From Pseudaminobacter soli (ex Li et al. 2025) (lineage in GTDB: Bacteria > Pseudomonadota > Alphaproteobacteria > Rhizobiales > Rhizobiaceae): a stretch of 64,000 bases of DNA. Shown one piece after another: positions 1 through 8,388 of the stretch. The DNA lies in assembly GCF_003012705.1 (NCBI RefSeq), contig NZ_PXYL01000003.1, positions 1 through 64,000 of the forward strand. Direction: 5' to 3'. The first letter of the stretch is position 1, and each line of letters begins with the position of its first letter. Under the pieces are notes generated by a model. That model saw only the letters and a list, made by a program, of their open reading frames with translations. It did not search any database and was not told the DNA's origin. A program made the translations under genes and the position numbers.

Positions 1-161
1 TTGCCGGCTTCCTCGCCGCCATCGCCGAGACCGCCCCGCCCGACTGGCAGCTCGACGCCCACCAAGCCCTCGCCGCCATCACGCTCGCCGACCTCGCCAC
101 CCGCCTCGCCGGACACACCCCGCACGACACCACCAACGACGGCGAGCTCGAGCTGTTCTAG
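1..161 (+). CDS. C-terminal fragment of an unrecognised protein, cut by the window start
   Basis: An open frame reads in from the left edge (first full codon at 3) and stops with TAG at 159-161, giving a 52-residue tail. It is alanine/leucine-rich, contains the stretch ETAPPDWQLDAHQAL and ends in an acidic DGELELF tail, like a natural C-terminus. Codon use is strongly GC3-biased, as in the real genes here, and an ATG-less competing frame over the same bases is Ser/Pro-rich and looks artefactual. I do not recognise the family. The composition drops in GC immediately after the stop, so this may be the edge of a different segment, but nothing mobile is visible. Confidence 0.6.
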   Translation, partial: AGFLAAIAETAPPDWQLDAHQALAAITLADLATRLAGHTPHDTTNDGELELF

Positions 162-719
162 GCAAATAGCGAGTTGGTCTATTTCAGAGCGGATAGATTT
201 ATTCGGCTCACAATTACGTGCTCGAAGCAGAAGTTCCCGCTTCCACCGGAAAATTCCGAGCGTCGACTGTACCTGCAAGCTGCAGAAGCCGAGGCGCCAC
301 GCAGCCCGCAAGTGACGTCGCCCTTCGGTGAAATATTGTGCCCGAAAAACCGGAATTAATCGCCGATTAACGCTTTGTTATGTACGATATAGTTCATTCG
401 TTACCGTACATATAGGTTTCCGAGTCCAGCAGACCGGAACCGTCAGCCACAGCTGGCTGCCGCGCGCAACACGTGTTTTCGCGTCAGGCCGGGTGCGGGT
501 CGTCTGCGCGGCCGCGAATGGATGACTTGAGGGGGGATCTGCGGCCGGCTTAACGGGTGGCGTGTTTCTGCACCGCTCCCATGGGGCTGGGCAACGGTAG
601 GGGTGAACAAGCAGGGTTGCGTCGCGAGCCCGGCAAGCAGTGCCAAAAATATCGCATCGATAAGCAGTCTGTCCGCGAAGGGACGCTCCCGGGAGCGGGC
701 GCAATGTGGGGGAATTTTG
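162..719. other. 558-bp non-coding gap upstream of the chemoreceptor
   Basis: No convincing gene was found. Short open frames here have poor composition and no ribosome-binding sites. The stretch 170-470 is visibly AT-richer than its surroundings and contains the inverted repeat listed at 379-412. The last part (from about 480) is GC-rich again and ends in GGGGG just before the chemoreceptor start at 720, so the chemoreceptor promoter should lie in here. Confidence 0.6.
379..412. promoter_or_regulatory. Inverted repeat TATGTACG-N18-CGTACATA
   Basis: Perfect 8-bp arms lie at 379-386 and 405-412, separated by 18 bp, so the half-site centres are 26 bp apart. It lies in an AT-rich block between the truncated gene and the chemoreceptor. 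The loop is too long and the stem too short for a terminator. An operator for a dimeric or tetrameric regulator is the more natural reading, but no cognate regulator is adjacent. Confidence 0.35.
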
Positions 720-2279
720 ATGACGGATTCGGCACGCCGCCAAAGCTCTTTGAACGAGCGGCTCAATTTTATCGGAATGGACCAGAAGGCGCGTACTGCG
801 CTGAGCAAGCTGCAGCCTCTTCTCAGGCAGTCGCTCGGACCGGCACTGGCCACCTTTTATGAAAAGGTGAAGGCAACGCCCGAAACGCGAAAGTTCTTCG
901 GTGACGACCGGCACATGGCGGGTGCCAAGGGCCGCCAGGAGGAGCATTGGCAGATCATCGCGTCGGCCACCTACGATGACGCCTACGTGGATGCAGTCCT
1001 CAAGATCGGGCAGACCCATGCGCGAATTGGCCTCGAGCCCAGATGGTATATTGGCGGCTACGCGCTGGTGATCGAGCAACTGATCCACGCAATCGTGAAA
1101 GAGCAGTGGCCCAGCCTGTTGCAGATGAACAGGTCGCGCTCCGAAAGCGTGGCGGAATCGTTGTCGTGCCTGGTCAAGGCAGCCATGCTGGACATGGACC
1201 TGGCCATTTCCGTCTATCTCGAAACCTTGGACGAGCAACGCCGCAAGGCAGAGGAGGCGGGACAGGAGGGAATCAGGCAGGAGCGGACGATCGTGGCCAA
1301 CTCGATCGGCGTCGGCCTGGCCAAGCTTGCGGACAAGGACCTGACCTATCGGATCGAAGCGGAGATGCCCGAGGCCTATCACCAGCTGCAAGGCGACTTC
1401 AACGCGGCGATCGAGCAGCTCGAGGCAGCCATGCAAAGCGTCTCCAGCCGGACAAATGCCATCCAGTCGGGAACCCAGGAAATGGCGACGGCAGCCAAAA
1501 ACCTGTCACACCGGACCGAGCAGCAGGCTGCGAGCCTCGAAGAGACGGCCGCTGCCCTCGATCAGATCACGGCAACGGTCAAGACGTCGGCGGAAGGGGC
1601 GGCGCATGCACGCGAAGTCGTGATTGCCGCAGATCAGGACGCCAAGCAGAGCGCCCTTATCGTGCGCCAGGCCGTCGAAGCCATGGACGAGATCATGAAG
1701 TCGGCCCGACAGATCAACCAGATCATCGGGGTCATCGACGAAATCGCCTTCCAGACCAATCTTCTCGCGCTAAACGCTGGCGTCGAGGCCGCGCGGGCCG
1801 GCGACGCGGGCCGCGGCTTTGCGGTCGTGGCTTCGGAGGTGCGAGCCCTGGCCCAGCGTTCGGCGGAAGCGGCCAGGGAGATCAAGGAGCTGATTTCGGC
1901 TTCCACCACCAGGGTGGAAGGCGGGGTCAAGCTGGTGATGGAAACGGGCAAGTCGCTCGAACGGATCCTGGAGCAGGTAACCGACATCAACAATGTCGTC
2001 ACCCAGATAGCCGTCGGGGCGCAGGAGCAGGCGACCGGGCTCGAGCAGGTCAACAGCGCGATCAACCACATGGATCAGGCCACCCAGCAGAATGCGGCGA
2101 TGGTCGAGGAATCGACGGCGGCGACGCATTCGCTGTCGCAGGAGACCGAGCAACTGTCGGAACTGATTGGCCAATTCCAGGTCGGTCGGGCGAACGACAG
2201 CGATTACATTCGTCGCGAGTTGAGGAGAGTTGCACCGCACGCCTTCCGATCGGCAGCCACAAGGGCGATCCAAAGCTGA
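720..2279 (+). CDS. Globin-coupled methyl-accepting chemotaxis protein (soluble aerotaxis-type receptor)
   Basis: This is a 519-aa cytoplasmic chemoreceptor predicted to sense O2 or another haem ligand and signal to CheA. Residues ~15-170 match the protoglobin/globin-coupled sensor fold. His100 in GQTHARIGLEP fits the proximal haem ligand. A short HAMP-like region follows (~200-255), then the MCP signalling coiled coil (~270-490) with its conserved hairpin tip near residues 340-395 (IAFQTNLLALNAGVEAARAGD). There is no transmembrane segment and no C-terminal CheR/CheB pentapeptide. The frame is open from an upstream ATG at 603, but the start at 720 is chosen because GGGGG precedes it at proper spacing and the upstream part has no globin-family similarity. 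No che genes are nearby. Confidence 0.9.
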   Translation: MTDSARRQSSLNERLNFIGMDQKARTALSKLQPLLRQSLGPALATFYEKVKATPETRKFFGDDRHMAGAKGRQEEHWQIIASATYDDAYVDAVLKIGQTHARIGLEPRWYIGGYALVIEQLIHAIVKEQWPSLLQMNRSRSESVAESLSCLVKAAMLDMDLAISVYLETLDEQRRKAEEAGQEGIRQERTIVANSIGVGLAKLADKDLTYRIEAEMPEAYHQLQGDFNAAIEQLEAAMQSVSSRTNAIQSGTQEMATAAKNLSHRTEQQAASLEETAAALDQITATVKTSAEGAAHAREVVIAADQDAKQSALIVRQAVEAMDEIMKSARQINQIIGVIDEIAFQTNLLALNAGVEAARAGDAGRGFAVVASEVRALAQRSAEAAREIKELISASTTRVEGGVKLVMETGKSLERILEQVTDINNVVTQIAVGAQEQATGLEQVNSAINHMDQATQQNAAMVEESTAATHSLSQETEQLSELIGQFQVGRANDSDYIRRELRRVAPHAFRSAATRAIQS

Positions 2280-2510
2280 TGCCGAGGGTGCTCACCCCAC
2301 CGAAGATTGCCGACATTTAGGAAGAGCGCGGGAGCACGTCCGGACCGACGCGACCCGCGCTGCCCAATGATTGCCTTTTTCATCCGGCTTGTGACCCGGC
2401 CTCGTCGACCGGCGCCAAAAGCCGAGGCGCCGCCTCTATGCCATGGCGCGTCCTTCGTGATATGCCGCGCGCGAGTCAGGGGCCGAAGTAAGCTCGTCGT
2501 AGGGTGTGAC

Positions 2511-3674
2511 ATGCCGACTTTCAGACAGCTATACGACCGTTTGGGTGTCGGTCTTTGGGCTTTGGGTTTTTCGGTCGCTGCGATTCAGGCGGCCGTGACC
2601 CAGTCACGCGCCGTGGTACCTGTCTACCGACGTAGCGTGGACACCTTCTTCGCCCATCAACCGCTCTACAATGTCGAGCAGTCGATGGGCTTTCTCTATG
2701 CGCCAGCCTTCGCCGTGCTCTACACGCCCTTCATGGAGCTTGGGCCGGTCTTCGGCGACTTCCTGTGGCGGCTTCTCGGCTTCGCCGTGCTGACCGCTGC
2801 TGCCGTCAAGCAGGTGCGCAAGATCGAGGGACCGAACAGGATCTGGCTGCTGTCCTACGGCCTGTTCCTGGCCTTGCCTTTGTCGCTCGGCGCAATGCGC
2901 AACGGCCAGGCGACCGTTCTACTGACCGGCGCCTGCTGGCTGCTGACATTTGCGACGCTGGAAGGCCGCCGCGCCGAAGCGTTTCTGTGGGCATCGGTCG
3001 CGATAATCGCCAAGCCCACGGCGATCGTCATGATCCTGTTGTGCGGCGCCTTGCGTCCCCGGCTGATCCCGGTGCTGATATTGTCGCTGCTGTTCGTGTT
3101 TGCGATTCCCTACGCCTTCGCGCCCGTCGACTACGTCAACGCCCAGCATCACGAATTCATCCGTATGCTGACATCCATGGGCGTGGACAAGTCGGGGCCG
3201 TTCCGCACGGCCGACTTTACGGCCCCGTTCACGGCCATTGGCATGCCCCTCGCCGAATCCACCGCTACGGTGTTGCGCATCGTGGCCGCCGCGCTGACAT
3301 TGGCGGCCGTCATCTGGTTCGACCGCCAGGCCGAGAAAAGCCTCGCCGCGCTGGCAATCTTCCTGGCTGGCGCGTTCTACATGACCGTGCTCAACCCCCG
3401 CGTCGAGACCAACACCTATGTCATGCTGGCGGTGCCGGCCGCAATCACGATTGCCTATCTGTGGCGGGAAGAGCAGAGCGGCGCGCTGCGCGTGGTCCTG
3501 TCGGCCGCGATTTTCCTTTGCGGCTTCAGCGGCGTGGAGCGGCATGTCCTGGAATTCCTGGACCTGTGGTTCAGGCCGATCGCCATGAGCCTCATTGCCC
3601 TGCCGCTGCTGTGGCGGCTGTGGGACAGGACCCGAAAGCGCACGGTTTCTGTCAGCTCCCGCGCCTATGGGTGA
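2511..3674 (+). CDS. GT87 / DUF2029-like polytopic membrane protein
   Basis: This is a 387-aa integral membrane protein with about 9-10 hydrophobic segments. An N-terminal periplasmic-type loop is followed by FLYAPAFAVLYTPF, the YPPxF-like motif typical of DUF2029/GT87 polyprenyl-linked mannosyltransferase-type proteins. By family resemblance it would move a sugar from a polyprenyl-phosphate donor, but no substrate can be deduced. The frame is open back to 2307. The ATG at 2511 is chosen because the upstream part is Arg/Pro-rich and unlike the family, and because GGGTG precedes 2511. It stands alone, with no polysaccharide genes around it. Its stop codon is embedded in the stem of the inverted repeat at 3669-3716. 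Confidence 0.7.
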   Translation: MPTFRQLYDRLGVGLWALGFSVAAIQAAVTQSRAVVPVYRRSVDTFFAHQPLYNVEQSMGFLYAPAFAVLYTPFMELGPVFGDFLWRLLGFAVLTAAAVKQVRKIEGPNRIWLLSYGLFLALPLSLGAMRNGQATVLLTGACWLLTFATLEGRRAEAFLWASVAIIAKPTAIVMILLCGALRPRLIPVLILSLLFVFAIPYAFAPVDYVNAQHHEFIRMLTSMGVDKSGPFRTADFTAPFTAIGMPLAESTATVLRIVAAALTLAAVIWFDRQAEKSLAALAIFLAGAFYMTVLNPRVETNTYVMLAVPAAITIAYLWREEQSGALRVVLSAAIFLCGFSGVERHVLEFLDLWFRPIAMSLIALPLLWRLWDRTRKRTVSVSSRAYG

Positions 3675-3716
3675 GCTGCGCTAGGGGTTGGGCATCCGCC
3701 TCCGCAGCGCTCACCC
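3669..3716. terminator. Candidate bidirectional terminator between convergent genes
   Basis: GGGTGAGC (3669-3676) pairs perfectly with GCTCACCC (3709-3716), and TGCG/CGCA extends the stem across a 2-nt bulge. The loop is about 22 nt. It lies between the GT87-like gene and the convergent MBL-fold gene. No T-run follows on either strand, so it may be a transcript-end stabiliser rather than an intrinsic terminator. Confidence 0.35.
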
Positions 3717-3736
3717 GCCAACGCAACCGAGCCGGA

Positions 3737-4492
3737 TCAGCCGGCCAGATGGCAGCCGGGCTTGCGCTTCGAGGCGAGATATTCGTCGATGAGCTGGCGG
3801 TAGCGCGTGGCGCCGAAGCTCGGGAAATGCCCCCCATGGACGACCGACACGGGAAGCCCGTGCATGCGCTCCAGCGTCGCGACATAGTCGTCCACCAGCG
3901 AGTGATAGGCGTCGTCGATCAGCGGGCCGTCATAGACGATGTCGCCGGACAACAGGATGCCGGTCTTCTTCTCGAACAGCGCGATGCCACCCGGCGAATG
4001 GCCCGGCGTATGGATCACCTCGAAGGCCCGGTCGCCGAGATCGACGACATCGCCATGTTCCAAAACGCGGCCCGCCGGCGCCGGCAAAATGGCGTAGCGC
4101 GAGGCGTCCCAGCCTTCCGGCATGCGGTCGAACATCTCGTCGGTCGCGTAGCGGTCGGCGAGCGTCCATTCGTTTCTCGGATCGGCGAGGATTTTCGCCT
4201 CGGCGCGATGCACGCAGCGCTCGGGAAATTCATGGTGGCAGCCGATATGGTCGAAATGTGTGTGGCTCGCCACGCAAACCAGCTTGTGCTCGCTGACCAG
4301 CGAAACATGATCGCGCAGGCTGAAATGACCGAGCCCACTGTCGAAAAGAAGATCGCGGTCGCGCCCGCGCACATGCCAGATGTTGCAGCGGAAGAAGGGT
4401 TTTATCCAGGGCTCATGGATCAGCGTGACGCCGTCCCCCATGCGGATCGTCTCATACCATTCTTCCGCGCCGACCGTTGCGATCTCGGCCAT
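3737..4492 (-). CDS. MBL-fold metallo-hydrolase at the end of a Pot-type transporter operon
   Basis: This 251-aa metallo-beta-lactamase-fold protein has the metal site visible: H77-T-H79-F-D81-H82, then H165 (HTPGHSPGG), D184 (LSGDIVYDG) and H222 (VVHGGH). This is a two-metal hydrolase of the glyoxalase II/lactonase-like superfamily with no signal peptide, so it should act in the cytoplasm. It starts only 3 bp after the PotA-like gene and is almost certainly cotranscribed with the importer. That suggests it processes the imported compound or an ester/thioester/lactone derived from it. The substrate is not predictable from sequence. Confidence 0.85.
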   Translation of the reverse strand: MAEIATVGAEEWYETIRMGDGVTLIHEPWIKPFFRCNIWHVRGRDRDLLFDSGLGHFSLRDHVSLVSEHKLVCVASHTHFDHIGCHHEFPERCVHRAEAKILADPRNEWTLADRYATDEMFDRMPEGWDASRYAILPAPAGRVLEHGDVVDLGDRAFEVIHTPGHSPGGIALFEKKTGILLSGDIVYDGPLIDDAYHSLVDDYVATLERMHGLPVSVVHGGHFPSFGATRYRQLIDEYLASKRKPGCHLAG

Positions 4493-4495
4493 GGA

Positions 4496-5560
4496 TCAAT
4501 CCTTGAGGCGAATGATGTGTTCGGGCCGGCAGGATACAGCAACCGTATCGCCCGACGCCACCGGAGAGCCCGTCGCCAGCCTGGCCAGGAAGGCGATGCC
4601 GGGATCGCGTTTCGAGGTTGCAAGCACGCGGCGGAAACTGCCTTGGAAGACGACGTCACCGACGACTGCCTCGCCCAGGCCCAAACTTCCCGCCGGCTCG
4701 CCGAGCAGCAGATGCTCCGGCCGGACAGCGAGCGAAAAGGTAGAGCCGGGTGTCGCCTCGCCCGGCAGGCTAATATCCCCGACCGGTGTGCGGAGAGTGA
4801 TAATGCCGGAACGAGAGCCTGCGACCGTGCCGGAAATCACCGTGCTTTCGCCCATGAAAGTCGCAGAAAAACGCGTCGCCGGCTGCGAATAGACGCGCTC
4901 GGGCGCCCCTTCGTCCTCGATGCGGCCATCGTTCATCACCACGCAATGATCGGCGAGCGCCATGGCCTCTTCCTGATCGTGCGTAACATGGACGAAGGCT
5001 GTGCCCACGCTCTTTTGCAGCGCCTTCAGCTCGTCCTGCATCTGCCGCCTGAGTTTCAGGTCGAGCGCGCCGAGCGGCTCGTCGAGCAGCAGCACCGCCG
5101 GCTCCACCACCAGCGCACGCGCTAGCGCAACGCGCTGGCGCTGGCCGCCCGAAAGCTGGTGCGGCCTGCGGTCGAAGGCGTCAGCGAGGCCGACGAGCTT
5201 CAGCGCCGAGCGGGCGCGTTGGGCCCGGGTCGCCCCGTCCACGCCGCGCATCCTGAGGCCGAAGGCGACGTTCTTGCCGATGCTCATATGCGGAAAGAGC
5301 GCATAGTCCTGAAAAACGGTCGTGGTCGGCCGCTTCGCTGGTGGCACTGCAGTGCAATCCTCGCCGCGGATGAAGACATTGCCCTCGGTCGGAACGACGA
5401 AGCCGCCGAGGATGGAGAGCAGCGTGGTCTTCCCCGAGCCCGACGGGCCGAGCAACACCGTGTAGCTGCCGGCCTCGATGCGCAGCGAAACATTGTGCAG
5501 CACGCTTGCCTGCCCGAAGCGATGCGAGACGTTGCGGACATCGACCAGGGGCGCGTTCAT
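4496..5560 (-). CDS. ABC transporter ATP-binding protein, PotA/FbpC-like
   Basis: This is the 354-aa ATPase of a spermidine/putrescine/Fe3+-class importer. Walker A GPSGSGKT is at 38-45, the signature LSGGQ at 136-140, Walker B VLLLDE at 156-161, and a TOBE-like C-terminal domain covers ~270-354, the usual layout of the CUT1/POPT ATPases. The frame stays open upstream to 5824. The start at 5560 is chosen because it makes the classic 4-bp ATGA overlap with the permease stop at 5557 and gives the family N-terminus (MNAPLVDVRNV). It should energise the two permeases encoded just upstream. Confidence 0.92.
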   Translation of the reverse strand: MNAPLVDVRNVSHRFGQASVLHNVSLRIEAGSYTVLLGPSGSGKTTLLSILGGFVVPTEGNVFIRGEDCTAVPPAKRPTTTVFQDYALFPHMSIGKNVAFGLRMRGVDGATRAQRARSALKLVGLADAFDRRPHQLSGGQRQRVALARALVVEPAVLLLDEPLGALDLKLRRQMQDELKALQKSVGTAFVHVTHDQEEAMALADHCVVMNDGRIEDEGAPERVYSQPATRFSATFMGESTVISGTVAGSRSGIITLRTPVGDISLPGEATPGSTFSLAVRPEHLLLGEPAGSLGLGEAVVGDVVFQGSFRRVLATSKRDPGIAFLARLATGSPVASGDTVAVSCRPEHIIRLKD

Positions 5561-6339
5561 GACTGTTTCCTGCGGAAGAGCAAAAGTTCGAACGCCACGA
5601 CGAGCACGATCGAAACACCGAAGACGAGCGAGCCGACCGCATTGGTCTTGGGGTTGAGGCCGGAACGCAGGAGATTCCAGATCTCTACGGGAAGCGTGGT
5701 TTCGAAACGGGTCAGGAGGAAGGAAATCACGAACTCGTCCCAGGAGAAGGTCATCGACAGGAAGAAGCTGGCGAAGATCGCCGGCGCCATGACCGGCACG
5801 GTGACCAGAAGCAGCACCTTCCACTCGGAAGCGCCGAGATCGCGCGCGGCCCGTTCGATATTGATCTGGTGATCGCCCATCTGGCTGTAGATGATGGCAA
5901 AGCAGAGCGGCAGGTTGACCACGACATGGCCGATGCCCGCGGCCGCGAGCGACTTGGGAATGCCCACCCTGTTGAACAGCACCAGCAGGCCCATGCCGAT
6001 GATCAGGTAGCTCACCGTCAGCGGCAGGGTGATCAGCCCGCGCAAGAAGGCCGAGCCCGGCAGGTAAAAGCGCGCAAAGCCCCAGGCACTCAGAAAGCCG
6101 AGCGTGACCGCCACCAGCGACGATCCAACGGCGACCAGAATGGAGTGCAGGAGGCCGGTGGTGAGCCGCGTATCCGCCAGCACCGCCGCATACCAGCGCG
6201 TCGAAGGCCCAGTGAAGGGTGGGATCGGGAACTGCGTCGCCTGCAGCGAAAACAGCACCAGCACCACGACGGGCAGGAAGATGAAGCCGTAGAGCAACAG
6301 CGCGTAGACCGTTGCCAGGATTTTTGCGAATGCCCGCAT
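5557..6339 (-). CDS. ABC transporter permease, PotC-like
   Basis: This is a 260-aa inner-membrane permease with six predicted transmembrane helices and a cytoplasmic EAA loop around ERAARDLGASEWKVLLLVTVP, the coupling site for the ATPase. The frame is open far upstream (to 7122) but in the region covered by the other permease. The ATG at 6339 gives the normal family length and lies 2 bp after the preceding stop. It pairs with the gene at 6342-7184 to form the heterodimeric channel. Confidence 0.92.
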   Translation of the reverse strand: MRAFAKILATVYALLLYGFIFLPVVVLVLFSLQATQFPIPPFTGPSTRWYAAVLADTRLTTGLLHSILVAVGSSLVAVTLGFLSAWGFARFYLPGSAFLRGLITLPLTVSYLIIGMGLLVLFNRVGIPKSLAAAGIGHVVVNLPLCFAIIYSQMGDHQINIERAARDLGASEWKVLLLVTVPVMAPAIFASFFLSMTFSWDEFVISFLLTRFETTLPVEIWNLLRSGLNPKTNAVGSLVFGVSIVLVVAFELLLFRRKQS

Positions 6340-6341
6340 CG

Positions 6342-7184
6342 TCAGGCCCGCTCGATCTTCAGCCAGCGCGCCGAGGCGAGGTAAGCCACCGTCACGACCG
6401 CCATCAGTATGATCGCCAGCGCCGAGGCGAGCGGGAAATCGCCGCGCCGGCCGATCTGCATCATGATGAGCTGCGGCATCAAAAGCTCGTTGTTGCCGCC
6501 CAGGATCTGCGGCGTGATGTAGTCGCCGATCGCCAGCACGAAGGTAAGGAACGCCCCCACCACGATGCCCGGCAGGGTCAGCGGCAGGATGACATGGATG
6601 AAGGTGCGGACCGGTCCCGCGCCGAGATCGGCTGCGGCCTTGCGGTAGCTCGGGCTGAGCTGCTTGAGATTGGCGAAGATCGTCAGCGTCAGCAGCATGA
6701 CGAAGAAATGCACGAAGCCGATCACCGTGGCGAGCCGCGTATTGGCGAGCTGGACCGGATCGGCAAACAGGCCGGACCCGGTGAGCACCCGGTTCACTAC
6801 CCCGTTTTGCGCCAACACCAGAAGCCAGCTGTAGGAGCGCACCACATAGGAGGTCCAGAACGGCAGCACGGCCAGCATCAGCGCCAGCCGCTGGAAGCGC
6901 TCGGGCACCTGCTCTGCCAGAATCCAAGCCAGCGGATAGGCGAGCAGCACTGAAACCACGGTGACGATCGCGGTGACCTGCAGAGAATTCACCATCGCCC
7001 GCCAGTAGGAGGGGTTCTCGAAGAACTGCGCATAGTTGGAGAGCGTGAAGCTGCCATCCTTGGCCGTCACGCTCGTCAGCGCCATGGCCGCGAAGGGCAG
7101 GACGAAGAAGCAAAGCGTCCACAGGAGCGCCGGCGTAACCAGCGCCCAGGGCGTTGCTCTTTCCGAAGCAGGCTTTGTGCTCAC
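6342..7184 (-). CDS. ABC transporter permease, PotB-like
   Basis: This is a 280-aa inner-membrane permease with six predicted helices and an EAA-type loop (KAAADLGAGPVRTFIHVILP). It starts with GTG at 7184, 13 bp after the stop of the binding-protein gene. N-terminal extension and length match PotB/POPT-family permeases. With the PotC-like and PotA-like products it forms a complete type I importer. The substrate class (polyamine, or another small cation or organic acid) is inferred only from family resemblance. Confidence 0.92.
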   Translation of the reverse strand: MSTKPASERATPWALVTPALLWTLCFFVLPFAAMALTSVTAKDGSFTLSNYAQFFENPSYWRAMVNSLQVTAIVTVVSVLLAYPLAWILAEQVPERFQRLALMLAVLPFWTSYVVRSYSWLLVLAQNGVVNRVLTGSGLFADPVQLANTRLATVIGFVHFFVMLLTLTIFANLKQLSPSYRKAAADLGAGPVRTFIHVILPLTLPGIVVGAFLTFVLAIGDYITPQILGGNNELLMPQLIMMQIGRRGDFPLASALAIILMAVVTVAYLASARWLKIERA

Positions 7185-7197
7185 GATGGCCGCCGGC

Positions 7198-8277
7198 TTA
7201 TTGCGCCTGCAGCATTTCGGTCCACATGTCCTGCATCTTCTTGTCGAGATCGGCGTTCGGCGCGGGATAGGCCTGGGCGCGCGCCAGGAAGGCCGGCTGC
7301 TCGTCGAAGCGCAGCGTCTTCTTCTCGTTGTCGGTCAAAGCCGCCTTCTTGTTGGACGGCATGCCCCAATAGCAGGAGGAGGTGGCCAGCCGCGCCTGCC
7401 CTTCCGGGCTCAGCACATACTGGATGAACTTCAGCGCGAGATCCTTGTTCTTGGAATCCTTGAACATGGCCAGCGACTGGCTCCACAGGACGCCGCCTTC
7501 CTTCGGAATGGAAAAGTCGAGTGCGGGGTTTTCCTTGGCGAGACCCGCCGTCACCCACTCGCCGCCGCCGACCAGAATATCGACCTCGCCGGTCGCGAGA
7601 GCGGTCTGGCTGGCCGTCACCTCGCCCACGAGCTTGGCGTTGGCCTTCATCTTGAGCAGCTCTTCCTTGATCGCCGGCAGGTCGGCCTCGGTGAGGTCCG
7701 CGGTCTTCTTGCCGATCGCAAGGGCGGCCATCCCGATCACGGGGAGATAGTAATCGTAGATCGCGAGGCGGCCCTTGTACTTGTCGCCCGTCAGCGAGGA
7801 CAGCGTATCCATGTCGGCCGGGTCGACCTTGGTCTTGTTGAAGCTGATCGTGTTGTAGCCGAACTTTTCCGTAATCGCGTAGCGCTTGCCGTTGACAACG
7901 GTCTTGTTGTCCATCTTCACTTCAGGGAACAGGTCGGCGAAGGGCAGCTTGTCTTCCGGCAGCGGCTCGAACAGCCCCTTCTCCACACCGCGCGGCACGT
8001 CGATGGAATCGATCACCATCACGTCCCAGTCGCCCGGCTGGGACTGGTCGACGATGGCAAAGCCGGCGCCGGTGCCTTCAAACTCCTTGACGTTGACCTT
8101 GACCCCGTTAGCTTCTTCGAAAGGTTGCAGAAGAGCGGGATCGGCATGGTCGCACCAGATCAGCGCGTTCAATTCCTGCGCAGACAGGGGGCTGGTCCCG
8201 GCCAGCATTGCGAGGGTTGATGCGGCTGCAGCAACGCGCATGCCACGCTTCAATGCAGATCGCAGATTGTTGGTCAT
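7198..8277 (-). CDS. Periplasmic substrate-binding protein of the Pot-type importer
   Basis: This is a 359-aa extracellular solute-binding protein of the spermidine/putrescine (PotD)/Fe3+ superfamily, the first gene of the operon. An N-terminal Sec signal peptide is followed by an A-x-A-like cleavage region near residue 34. Mature domain features include DHADPALLQPFEEANGVKV (domain 1) and GDWDVMVIDS. The aspartate/tryptophan pattern that defines polyamine binding in PotD cannot be confirmed by eye, so the ligand is left open. It is divergent from a TetR gene at 8389. Confidence 0.88.
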   Translation of the reverse strand: MTNNLRSALKRGMRVAAAASTLAMLAGTSPLSAQELNALIWCDHADPALLQPFEEANGVKVNVKEFEGTGAGFAIVDQSQPGDWDVMVIDSIDVPRGVEKGLFEPLPEDKLPFADLFPEVKMDNKTVVNGKRYAITEKFGYNTISFNKTKVDPADMDTLSSLTGDKYKGRLAIYDYYLPVIGMAALAIGKKTADLTEADLPAIKEELLKMKANAKLVGEVTASQTALATGEVDILVGGGEWVTAGLAKENPALDFSIPKEGGVLWSQSLAMFKDSKNKDLALKFIQYVLSPEGQARLATSSCYWGMPSNKKAALTDNEKKTLRFDEQPAFLARAQAYPAPNADLDKKMQDMWTEMLQAQ

Positions 8278-8317
8278 TTAGAGTGTTCCTTCCTGCCTTC
8301 ATGGCTTGTTGCAAGAA

Positions 8318-8347
8318 AATTGAAGCAATTCCAAAATTGAGTCAATT
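8318..8347. promoter_or_regulatory. Two tandem near-palindromic AATTGANNCAATT sites (candidate TetR operators)
   Basis: AATTGAAGCAATT (8318-8330) and AATTGAGTCAATT (8335-8347) lie 17 bp apart centre to centre. The second is a perfect odd-centred palindrome. An extra partial AATTC..GAATT element follows at 8344-8355. They sit in the 111-bp divergent region between the Pot-type operon (start 8277) and the TetR gene (start 8389). Two dimers spaced by 17 bp would fit a TetR repressor shutting off both promoters. Confidence 0.5.
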
Positions 8348-8388
8348 CTGAATTCGTGCCAGAGTGGGCCTGCGGGTCAGGTGAATAT

